From positions 248,001 to 312,000 of the forward strand of contig JANPWX010000173.1 in NCBI GenBank assembly GCA_024734555.1: a DNA stretch of 64,000 bases. The letters are read 5' to 3'. Below the pieces are notes generated by a model. The model made no database searches. It was not told the DNA's origin and worked only from the letters and a program-made list of their open reading frames with translations. Shown piece by piece: positions 13,762-25,500 of the stretch. This stretch comes from Trochalopteron elliotii (Eukaryota; Chordata; Aves; Passeriformes; Leiothrichidae). How positions within the stretch are numbered: position 1 is the stretch's first letter; each line of letters opens with the position of its first letter. Position numbers and translations under genes: made by a program.

Positions 13762-13830
13762 CTTGGGGGATGCTTTCCAGATGCTCCCCATTCAGAGAAA
13801 GTTGCCTCACCACGTCCTTGATGGTAACAG
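13762..13830 (-). other. Candidate 69-bp coding exon, gene unknown
   Basis: Reading the minus strand, TTATTTTCAG (13840-13831) precedes a 69-bp block that ends CCCAAG and is followed by GTAAAA (donor GT at 13761-13760). The length is a multiple of three. Only the frame that skips two bases gives a natural-looking peptide, VTIKDVVRQLSLNGEHLES followed by IPQ. It has mixed charged and hydrophobic residues and moderate GC, unlike the Phe/Leu/Ile-rich chance ORFs around it. The frame entered at the first base has a stop at codon 8; the third frame is open but less protein-like. I do not recognise the protein. The upstream pyrimidine tract is weak, which lowers confidence. It could be chance, a pseudoexon or a cassette exon of a gene whose other exons lie outside the window. 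Confidence 0.3.
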
Positions 13831-14801
13831 CTGAAAATAATACAGATCATGGCATTATACCACTTCTCTAAGCAACAGCCAGTTTCTTTACTGTGTGGAA
13901 GGCAAGGAATGGTTTAAAGGAACTTTAATGATGCTGAGGAGAGGCAAAATAGAAAAAGACCATTGTCCATCACTTTTGTTATCCCAAAGGGAAACGATGA
14001 TTATAGTTTTGTGTCTCCTCATGTAAAAGAAGATATTCTACCCCACACAGGTGTACTTTATCAACAGAGCAGTAATTTTATTTCAATACCAAGCTATGAC
14101 AAATGTTTAAGATGTCAAATAGTCTCCAATTAGATGCATGTCTATTTTGCTTAACTTTCATCATGATTTTGATTGGAACAAAAATTTAAAGAACTTTTCC
14201 TGTATCATAACTGTAATGATAATTTTTTGTGTCACAGAAATGGTCAATAATATTCATCAATGTTTAGTGTATTTGTCAGTCTGACACAACCAGCAACTTG
14301 AAATGAAAATAATCAAACCCATAAAACAACATCTTTTCACATTTAATGTGGACACAAATAATGGTGTCATCTAATGCTGAGAGATAGAAAGTCAACAACA
14401 TCATTAATTTAAAGATTATCTGCAATGAAGGAATAAAATAACAGATATATTTATAAAGGAATATCAATTTAAAGCTCTTCTAATTACATTGACAATAAAG
14501 CAGGGCAACAGTGGGGAAAATACATATTTCTGAAGTTGTACATCATTATGGCAGGCATGTTTTGCACCGGTACAAAATTTTCTCCACATAGTAAAATACA
14601 GCTTTATCTTCTTCGGTGAGAAATACTTGAAGTAATTGCAAACAGTTGAGATGAGGTCACATAAATCTCCTTGACTGAATTACTGGAGTCAGGGATTGAT
14701 TATTTACACTCAGAAAGGCCCAACAGAACCTTGCCTTGGATACCAGCAGAAACACGAGCAGTCCCAAGGTCCACTGCAGTAGAGGTCTCCAAAAAGTTAC
14801 A

Positions 14802-14877
14802 TTACTGTGCTTTGGGCCCAATACTTAAACAATTTCTTCAGAATGTAAAGTTACTGTGCATTGAGCCCAATGCTTAA
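14802..14877. repeat. Spaced direct repeat, two 27-bp copies
   Basis: Copy 1 at 14802-14828 and copy 2 at 14851-14877 share 24 of 27 bases, starting ttactgtgc and ending cttaa. The copies are 22 bp apart (period 49). The intervening sequence does not repeat, so this is a diverged duplication rather than a regular minisatellite. Confidence 0.85.
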
Positions 14878-17800
14878 TTTCTCCTTTTAATTACTGACAT
14901 TGAAAACATGTAAGTTGAACTTTAATTAACATTAATTCTGCATCAAATACCAATAGGGCTTATCAGTAATAAACAGCAATCAGCAATAAATGAGATTCCT
15001 TTAGCTTCGTATTCTGCCAGCACTGAGAATTTTAGGTGTACAACGAATGACTTAAATTATAAATACCATCCAAGACTGCAATTAAACAAATTCTACTGTT
15101 GCTCTTTCAAATTACTTGCTACAATCTTGTATAAAATTGTGTTGTATAAATTGTGTGCTATAAAGGAGATAGAGAAATTTGAGCCATAAGATAATAAGAT
15201 GCCATCTCATTTTCATTATGCAAAATGATGCTAATTACTTTTAAATTTCGATTTTTTTACTGCAGCCAATATATCAGTTTTTCGGTTGTCTGGCCTAATT
15301 GTTGTTGTTATGATCATACACATACATGCCCTTTTGTCTTTAAAAGACCAAGAAAACAAAAGTAAAATTTTGTCAGCAATGTTATTTCAGGGTAGACAAA
15401 GTTCACATAGAGTAGAGTTATTTTAAATCTCAGAAATAGATAACATCTGTATTTCATTTTCTAAAGAGCACTATCATCCAAAGATCTACTAGTTAGTCCT
15501 GAATCCTCAAAGGAAATCTGAGAGTCCTCTGCTAACATTTTAAGAGTTTCTCTTCTGCACTCCTACAACTCGTGGATTTTAGAAAACAATAAGCATATCC
15601 TCCACTTTTCTTCTAGATTAGCTTGCTTTTCTGCACTTGCTTTTCTCTTGTAATGATTTTGGTCCTTATAAAATCTATGTTAAAACTTCTGGATGCTTTT
15701 TTTGACTGTGTTTGTCAGATGAATAAAGTAAAGCAGTAGCAGACTACATTTTTGCCAGAGTCGTGTAAGATAAGAATTTATTGTTAGTCCAGTTAATGTT
15801 TTATGGGTAATTATTAGCCATCCAATCAAGCAATTATTTAATTAAGAAAGACCTCTTAAATGATATTTTTCAGTGGTAATTCTTCCCAAATATTATGCTC
15901 ACTCTGGATCCTGAGGTGGGCAGTTTTTTTCTACCTCAAAAATAGTGGAGGATTAAAAACAGTTATTATTGTCCTAAGGTGCGTATTGGGAAGTGTCTGG
16001 TCATGGTGATAATGACGGAGTCCTTCTCTCCTCAGTCTCAGTGACCAGGGAGGTCATTTTCACTTGTATACTTATCACAGCTTGCTTCCTCCTCGTTGGT
16101 TCCCAGCTACAGCTTGCAAGATAGACCCCCTCAGTCCCAGTTACCTGGTGTTGGATGCACAGTGCCAAACCTAGGTTTGCTAGACTATTTAAAGTACATA
16201 AGGTTCACAAAACTTACAATAAACCCTGTGAGGCTGTTGTCACTCTACCACCACGGTATCATTTAAAAAACCCAAACCAGGTCTGGCAAGCCTACACAAG
16301 TTCTGAGGTCCTGCACTCCCACAGCCAGACAAAGTAGATGGCTTCATTTTAGTAATTCCAGACCCATATTAGTCAGGCTACAGTTGTGAACCCCCTCCTG
16401 CCCAGCACTGCCTGGTGGAAAAAAATCTATTTATATACCACCTGGGGATGCCTCAGAAGTGCACAAAGACTGATGCTGCTTGAAGAACAGTGTTCTTCCC
16501 CTATGTATAACTCAAAGTTAAATTAATTTAGCACTCCTAAAATTTACTTTGCAAAGGATATTTCACACACCACACAGTTCAAGACTTCATTACCTAAAAA
16601 TGTCAGGAAAAGTCATGAATTCTCTCATGCCCCAAAGATAAAAACTGAACCTGGTGACATTAGGAGAACCTCCCTTGTGATATTTAAATAATTAAGGGAT
16701 TTAACCTTGCATTCTCCTCAGACCACTTGACATCACAAGGATGAGGAAAGGATAAAATCAAAAGAAAAATGTGTTTCTGTAAATAAATGCTAACCCCCAA
16801 AGTGGCTTCACTATAACAGAAAAAAATATAAACAGGGAGGGTAACAGATGGTTTATTCTGTCCTTGAAGAAACACTCAGTAAATATATTTATGAAGTGCT
16901 GAAATTTTTAGAGGCAAAGATCGGTATCACTGTAAATACAAATAGTTATTACACTGAGTATTTATTATTCTCAAAAAGTTATCCTTATAAATATTTTTTG
17001 ATTAATGTGAAGCTTGTATTTATTCTTCTAATGTTGCATGGAAAAATACATTAAATAATAAAATATATTTTTTTGCACAAAGGATTTATATAATGCTTTC
17101 CATTATTTAGGCAAAACTGTTTCAAAGTCACATTCCCTTTTGTTTCTCCTGCTATTTGCGACAAGCATTTATGGTCTCATTTTCTAAAATAGTCCAGCCA
17201 ATGGGATAAAATGCCATTAAGTTGTTGCTTTGGGATCAGCACAAGCCCTTGGAGAAGAGACTCGGCTTTTTGAAGTCCTCTTAATTCTTAGGTGATTTAG
17301 TTTAAGGCATTTGCCAAGTGAGCAAAAGGTTCAGATGAACAAAGGTTTTAAAGACTTTTAAAAATTAGGAACAATACATTCACATACCCCAAAAATAATG
17401 CCAATTGGACAATTAAGTCACAATATTCCAGAAATATAAACACTGCAAAAAGTTTGTTTTCTCTGTACTTGAAGGACCTCAGACATACCTCTTAATAAAT
17501 TAGGATCACATCATTATCATGTCTTCATGAAGATTAAAAGGAAGAAATACGGGATAGGAAATTATTATCCTGAGAACTAATATTCTTACTAAGGCAAAAC
17601 TTTAATATTGAAGAAGTGACTGATAAGGAAAATTGAAATACAGTAAAAAAAATCAAATCAAAAAAGTGTTTGGTAAAATGGACAGAGACTGTAAGTCTGA
17701 AAAAGTTTCTGTAATTTCAAAGACATGCAAGGGAATTGGGGGAGCAGATTTTGAAAAATATTGTTAACAATTTTGACTTATCATAGGAGAGTTTAAAAAT

Positions 17801-18031
17801 GATAAAGTTTTCAGCAGCTGTGCTGTTTACTCTTTCTCTATTCGTAGGCCATACATAGGTACAGAACTCAAGGATAATATCCTGAATCTTTAAGTGCATG
17901 TGAGCTTCAGTACTGAAATTCTAATGCACATAACACTATCTTAATGAAATGGTGCATCCTCTGAAACAAAACTACTTATTGAGGAGGAAAATGTAAACAG
18001 ACAAGCTAGCTAATTTTCATCTACTAACATG

Positions 18032-18077
18032 GCAGATTATGTTTTTTTAGGTGAGCAGATTATGTTTTTTTAGGTGA
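18032..18077. repeat. Perfect 23-bp tandem duplication
   Basis: Positions 18032-18054 and 18055-18077 are identical. Each starts gcagattatg, contains a T7 run and ends aggtga. Perfect identity suggests a recent event, probably slippage, that may vary between individuals. Confidence 0.95.
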
Positions 18078-19006
18078 TGTGAACTAATCTCAATTGCTCA
18101 TGTACCTCTGCATGCTAAAATTAGATGCCAGGTGCACATCAGATGCTTAAAACTCTAACCATGCCACGTTTTATGAAAAGCCACTATTTGGTGGTTGGAG
18201 CAATTTCTGTTTGTAGCAGTAATACATAGAGATTTCCTGTATCTGAGACATATTATTTCCTTTCCAAACTAAGCAAAATAAGGACATAAAAAATATTAAA
18301 AAATAAATCTGTCCATCTCACTTGATAACAATTGATGAAACGAAAAATTGGTTAAAGGTAATGCAATTAGATTTCAGTAACTATATGAAAGACAGAAAAC
18401 CACAAAATCATCATGAAACACACATTACTCATGTGCATCTCTGAATAACCAGAAAGCCTCAAAGTATAATTAATTCTGAGCCAAAGACCTTGGTGAGTGG
18501 GTGTGCATCTTAGGACCCCATAGGGAACAATTCCTGTTTCTGTCTGTTTAGAAGGTTGTTAGCCAACAAAACAACAATGAATTCCTTACTGAGTAATTTT
18601 GAAAATGGCACAAATGCAAGATACAAAAAGGAATGGATAACAGTCAGGTGGTTAAAACCAAACCTTGTGTGGCGTTACGGCAAAGTTTAACAATGCAGGA
18701 AGTACTTGCAGAATGGGGAATGCTCATAAGCAGTGGCTCTGAAGAATTAAAACTCATGATAGAGAAAGGTCTTACAACGTTTGTATCTGCTTTGAAGGTG
18801 AAAGTTACTAAAATTTTGCATGCTGTTTTAGTGTTAAAAACTGAAAAATAACTGGAGAATGACCAATGGACAAAATAAAGTGATATGATGTTGGGGTGTG
18901 TATCTCTTTGGTCAGCCCGCTGCTCGGCTGGACCACCCAGTAGCTCTGATAAGCCACAACAGGACTGATTTGTGAGTTCTTGGCTCTGCAGCCCCTGGAC
19001 TTTCGC

Positions 19007-19552
19007 TGTCACGGCCGTGGTATAAATGAAAGAGGGAACTCTCGGAGGTTCGGGAAACAGAGGTTTATTCGGGGTCACAGGGGAACCCCTTACCTCAGGC
19101 CCGGTGCCCCAGGAGAGACCTCAGACCTGGGCTGCAGGGGGGTTTTGTCCAGGACAAGTTCAAGGGGTGGGTACAAACTATGAACCAATAAAACAAAGCA
19201 AAGCAACAAATGCCAACTGGATTACCTAACTACTAACAAATCAAAGGTAATTTGGGGAGGGGTCTCTGGGGAATCTGCCAACTGCAGGCCAAATCTCCTC
19301 TAAGGTTCTGGACCTTGGAGATAAGGACTCAGTGATGGACAGAGGGAAGAAGGATACATTGGAGAGGATGGGCAGGGATTATTATGGGGAAAGGACCAAT
19401 AGGAAACAGTCTCTGGGCAAAGACCAGAGAGGCATAAAAACCCTTATCAACTTATGGTAAGAGAAAACTCCAAGACAAGGGGCCCATATAGGGTAACTAA
19501 AACTATATTAAACTTATAATAAATCTTTTAAAACAAAATCTTGCAATCCCGC
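19007..19552. mobile_element. LTR-like / ERV-derived insert
   Basis: The block begins TGTCACGG at 19007 and is much richer in GC and CpG than its surroundings over its first 130 bp. TTTATT at 19074-19079 is AATAAA on the minus strand and would give a U5 of about 67 bp if the LTR reads on that strand and ends ...CCGTGACA. Against that, the plus strand has a CCAAT motif near 19407, CATAAAAA near 19434 and AATAAA near 19520, so orientation is unresolved. The right edge (CCCGCA at 19552) is a guess, and I see no target-site duplication. The family is not named. It could be a solo LTR or an LTR with part of its internal region. Confidence 0.5.
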
Positions 19553-22500
19553 AATATGAAATACTTCCATTCATTTGTTCTGCTGAAAAAAGAATAATTT
19601 TTGTTACTTTGTTTACAGTTTATCAGAATATGTATGTAAATACATCTATATAATGTATACTGAATTGTTAACACACTAAACTTATTGATGATGATAGATG
19701 AAAAAAATTTTATAGCAGTAAGGAACAGTCATATTGACAAAAGGCAGTTATCTTGTTCCAGCTAATAATTAGGCAGAGACATTGATTTCAAATTTTTTTT
19801 TAACGTAGCATCAAAACCACTGCTTATACCCTCTTATTTGGTTTATTTGTGTTTACCAGCATAAAGGATGCAAACTAAAATAATTATCTATGAAATGGTA
19901 ATATTTCTTAGACCTCCTAAAATCTGCCACATATATGTCATCCACAAATAAGTAAATGAATAATAAATATATATATTTTGACTTTTCAGCTTTGTTACAA
20001 ACACAACATACATGTTTTTAAGATAAATCATTATCAGCCTAGAGAAATACAATAGATAAAATTAATTCCCTATTCCTAAAAATTTAAAAATAAATACTAA
20101 ATACTTTTCAGAAAAATATTTCTACTCAAGACTCAGGTCCCAGACTTAAAAAAGGTATGCATAAAGCAGAAAAGCCTTACGCTTTTCAAAAAGTGAGAAT
20201 AAGTCATGGTGCTTCTTCCTTTAACTTAAAAAGGATTTTTTAAAAAAATTAAAGAAACGTGTTCCTGTTAGGTTGGTACGGAACTTTTCCTTCACTTACC
20301 TTCATATTTTTTCATTGCACTATGAAAGGAGAGAAGCTATGTAATATCTATTAGGAGTATAATGACCTGTCAGGCCTCTAAGGCAGCAAAAAAGGAGAAG
20401 AAAGGCAAGCAGGCACTGCCTCTTTTTGCCTTATGAATACGGATATTGGTTTTAGAGTTCCTTCTTCTAACTGACTTTGGAGTAAAAATTTGTTGTCTCA
20501 CTTTTCCCTCTGCAATATAACTGAAAAGACAAACAGATTAATTCTATCTTTTCCTAACACTTGTGGTTCCACAACCAGAGAGTAAATGAGCCCTTGCAGT
20601 TAAGTATCCTCCTGAAACTGCCTTGCTTCTGCCACCAAACTATTTAAAGATATCTTTGTGTCCGGTTGCTCTTTTGCACTACCTTTATGCAAAAACACAT
20701 AGATGCCATAGGATCAAGAAAACACCTTAAACTAGCCATATTCTTTCATCCACTTCCACCCTCATTTTCAACTGCAGTTCAATTATTTTATGAAAAATTT
20801 CCAAGAATTTCAAGTAACTATAAAACAGCTGTCTGCACAGTTTTACACAAATGGTTGAAGTTAACACCAACAGAAGAAACCCAAAGACAAGACTTCCAAT
20901 GAAAACTGTTAGAAATAAAATGCAATATTGTAAATTAAAAAACCCCAAACACTCAAGTGCTTCAGTGTTTTAAAAAAATCAATTGTCATCATTACAGTGT
21001 TTATCCTAAGCCTGAATACAGCATCCAAAAACTCAGGATTTGAAATTCCTTTTGTGTTTTGGTTTTTGAAATTTCTCATTTTCATCCTACCAGCTGGCCT
21101 AATTAGTCAATATTCAGTGTCATAGATCCATAATAAGGACAACTATTATTAAAATCTGAATTAGTCTTTTCTTTGCTAATTATTAGTCTTCAGCATCACA
21201 AAACTTATTGCTTATTAGTGTTGTGAAAACCATAATGAACATTTAGCTTTTTATTGGGTTTCGGCAATATAAAATTCAAAGATTTTCACACCCTTCTCAA
21301 GGCAAAGTGACTAACACAAGCAGTCATTGACCTGTAATTAATGGTTTTATTATTGGCAACTTTTCTTCAACAAGATCCTATATCACACCCAAAGAACTGC
21401 CAATATTCATGTCCTGCCCACTTGAACAGGGCAGCCCCAAGAGAAAATGAGAAGAATGGTTTGAAAGAGAAGTAAGCAGGCAATGTCATACAGGAATATC
21501 ACCAGCAAACTTAGAAGCCAGGTCCACAGCCCTTCCAGGTCTAAGAACTCATTTAGTGAAGTTAATTTTTGCTTTTTAATCAGCATGGCACACTTCATCT
21601 TACATATGCAACTTCAACCTTCTTTACTGGAGTCGAACACCTGTCCAGAACTAACTGTTATCTATTTGTATTGTATTCTATTGTATTGTAACTTCTCTCA
21701 CAGGCTACGATGCCATTGTAAATAATACTTGAAAAGCACAGAGCATGATGGACCCCACTTAGGACTTTACAAAAAGTTTACAAGTTTCACAAGTAACTGT
21801 TGGCTATCCAGCAGATGGATACAGACTGCCAGGGGACTGCACGGAAATAACGAGATGGTAATGATTAGAACAATGGGGAGCAGTGTTGCAGAATTCATAG
21901 GTTCATTGTAGAAAAGAGAAATTTGAGAAGAAATTTAAAGGAATCAACTTTGTGGGTGCTTCTGTCCAGGTCCTGTGAAAGGCAGCACAGAGAAAAGCTA
22001 CTAGTTAAAGATAATAATCTCTTGATTGATAAGATGGAGGTTGAGGGCTGATCAGAGGGGAGGTTAAATAGTGAGATGAAAGTAGGAAAATGACAAAGGA
22101 GATCTGTCATCTAAGGTTTCATGCAAAAGATTACAGAATGGGAGGGAATGACGAAATTGAAGTAGAAAAGAAGATAAAATTTGTCAAGTCCTGAAATATG
22201 GAAGTTCTGGAAATTAAGACACCTACTGATAAGAGTTTTACCTGTAGAACTGTCAACTCAAGCATTAAAATTAAAACAGCCTGATCACAGCAAATGTGTG
22301 TATAGAAACTTTAGAAACCAGGTAAGCACTTAATAGCATAGAGTCATAAAGGGAAACATCTCAAAAACAGATTCCTTACCCAAATTCACACCTCCAGCAC
22401 ACCTCAGAATGCTGCCTTACACAGTCCTTTCCTCACACAAAGCAGTCCCTGCTTTATGAACTTCTGTCATCTCTTTCATCTGGCAACTCATTGGACAGGG

Positions 22501-25500
22501 AGTGACATAAAACTGACAACCTGCCTGGTTCTCTTCCCACTTTTGCAAGTGACGGGTTTCTCTTGACTGCATTGATTTCTAAGCTCCATAACGTATTTCT
22601 GCATTCACCATCAAAAATTGATTTTACACTTTTAAGCAGTCATACCTAACAAATTATTGGGATAAGGATTCCAAAGAAATTTCCTGGGATTGCTACCACT
22701 TCCCAAGACTCATAAAACTTTCCACATGTCCATGCCTCTTCTGCTGCCTGCAGTCTCTCAAACTGACCCAAAGAGAAAAGAAATGCAATTACTGCCTTTA
22801 AAATAAAGTGATTTGTTATTATATCTCTAAATTTTCCTGATCCTCTGAATTAAACATAGTTCATCCTAAAATATCCAGGGAACAATATAATTTCTGGGAA
22901 CAGTAGTATACCTTTTGTATTGTATTTGAAGTGGTAACTTTGATGGTGGTGTACAGCATGGCCAGAGGCTAGTAGTTAAAACTGAGTATGCAGTAAATGC
23001 AGAGAGTAAATTCCAATGGTAATTTAGCATAGGCAACAAGGACTGTGTTGATTTGCAGCTGAGGAATTTGGACTTCTGCCTTGGGACTGAAGGCAGTTGC
23101 AAAAATCTCATGATTGCATAAATTTATAGGAAGTTATTTTGTGATTGTCTGCAGTTGATAAAGTAGTTTGGCAATAAAGATATGATAGAAAGTTTTAGGA
23201 GCTTTAACAGCTAATGTAAAGTAGAACAGGAAAAGGCAGAATAATGACTTACATTTGAAAACCATCCTTGCAGGTAAGGCAATGATTCTTCCAGCACATC
23301 AAAGTGACAAAATTTTGGAAATATCTCTCAGTTTAGAAGTTTGGGCAGCATATTTTTCAAAATAAGAGTTGAGTTTAGTTTTTAAGAATATCTTGCCTAA
23401 TTAAGATTGTAAACCCTTACGGTGAAATCGTTTTGAAGAAAGGGGAACTTCCCCATGGCTTATAGGTAAGAGCTGGTTTAATTACTTGTGTAACTGTTCT
23501 CTCCCTGTGAGGCAGTGAGAGCCACTCCAAACTAAGGAAGGAGCAACGTTTCTAATGAGAGGACAGTGACAATTCACCTTTAGCTGGAGCCAAAGCTTAA
23601 GATGCTTTGTCAGATATGGGAAACCACACACACACATGGATACACACACAGTCTCCTGGTGTTCTGAAGTGGGTGCTGCAAAATGCACAGAGCCTGACAT
23701 CAGTGCCTGCTCAGCAGCAGCATCTGCCAGTAAAACCAGCCAGTGCATCTGGGCTTTCTGTTGCATTGAACGTCTTATGATCTTAGTTTCATCATATGTG
23801 GCTTTGTTTCGGGACAATCATTATAAAACAAAAAGATTTAAAGTGCTGGCAGATTCTCTGAGTTAATAATGATCCTATTACACATAAACACATTTTAGCC
23901 TATACTGCTCTGTAGAAGGTTATGCAATGCTGTTAATCTGTTCTATATAGTAAATAATAAAGAGAAATCAACTTCCACTGTCCTTATCAGAAGATATAGT
24001 TTTATTAATATCTCTCCATTAGTAACCTATCAAATACTGGTCATATTCATAGGCAAGTCACACAATTTACACATTTTGGTAGAATTTGTTCACCATGCCA
24101 ATCCATACTTTTCTTGCAACATAAGAAGGAGTGAATGGACAAGGCAAGTGCATCAATATCAAAAGAAAATTGAGGACTTTATTAAACTAAAATTGATTTG
24201 TTTGAGAAATTCTTAAGCAAGCCAAAAATAAGTTACTTTCCTATTCCAAATTGATGACCATCTGTTTTACACAAAGGTGATGACTCTCTATAAATAAAAT
24301 ATTAAGAACTTCTTCTAAAATATTTTTTTTCTCTTCTTTGGGACATAATTTCTGCTACTCATCACCATTAACCACAGCCTGGGTGCAATTTTCAGTGGTT
24401 AGCGTCTTTGAGGTTTTGGTTTTGCAACGGTTTTTATGAGGAAGTTAATCAGACTTTTTTTACTTTGGTTTTAAAATGTTCAGTTATCTTTCTTTTTTTT
24501 CCTACTTATCCTTCTGTGGAGGCCTGAATACTTACTGACAGTGATATTGGCTGGGCAACAACAGCTGACAGGGTAAAGAGAAACTTCTCTTTATTTATGG
24601 CGCTGTGCTGAAAGAGGATGCAAATTGTTTTGCTTCAATAAAAATGGGAAACAGCATTTCAAAAGCTTGTGTCTGGATTCTGAACTACTGCAGTCACTTA
24701 TAGGAAATTTGTGTCCTGTAGACTGACAGAAGAGAAAGGTAAACTAGCAAACACTGAGAGCAGTGGAACTAAAGGAGTTTTAGATTGAGGAGTGCCACTT
24801 CTGTTTGAGCAACGAAAGGATGATAAGAGTCAGTGAAAATCTTTCCCTTGCCATCTGTCATGTTGCTAACCCCTTAGAGTAGTACTTCACGCTAGTCCTT
24901 TGACATTTGGATATTTGCAAGGTTGTGCTGTCATTCTTTCCTGAAGCTGCATGAGTCTGCCAAGAGATCTGTATTTATAAATATACAGTTTAAAGTAAGC
25001 ACAGGCCTGAGATGCAGTTAATACTTCAGGTGCAAGCTAAGAGCTTGAAAAACCTCAGACTATACAAGTGCTTTGCAGGTACTATCATGAACTTGGCAGA
25101 GAGCAGAGATGATGCTCATAGTGGTACTGTGCTGTATGTTCTTAGGGGTCCTAGGCATCAGGAAGCTGCATCCCTGCACAGGGACCCAGTATTCTATAAT
25201 ATGGTGAGGAAAAAAATTGTGCGACTTTCAATGAAGTTGTAGCTAATGGAAACAGCTGGAAATAAAAAGGGAAGAAGACAGGTAGACTGGTAAGGGAGAT
25301 GGGCCAGGCCTCAATCACACAAGACACATACAGATGAAACAGGTTGTAGGAAGAACAATCCATAACAAGGCATATGAGCCGTAAGAAAAAAAAGAAAGTA
25401 ATAAACAGTATAACACATTCCTGTAGGTCACAAAAGCGATTCATGATAGCTTCACATTTTCTGATTTCTGGTCAATTTTATTCGAAGTGCTTGTATTCTT

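Larger units (their letters stand above)
13831..19006. other. Unique DNA with possible regulatory stretches
   Basis: No gene is recognised. The stretches 15180-15300 and 15780-15850 are dense in homeobox- and POU-type motifs (see findings). About 16000-16340 is less AT-rich, with no repeat identity I can name. About 18885-19006, next to the LTR-like insert, is also GC-richer and may be older ERV-derived sequence. The ORFs across 18633-19078 on both strands overlap each other and show no family motif. Confidence 0.5.

Noticed and set aside
18644..19078. 144-codon minus-strand ORF next to the LTR-like insert
   Set aside because: It crosses the inferred LTR edge at 19007 and has no retroviral or host motif, so it is a by-product of GC-rich inserted sequence.
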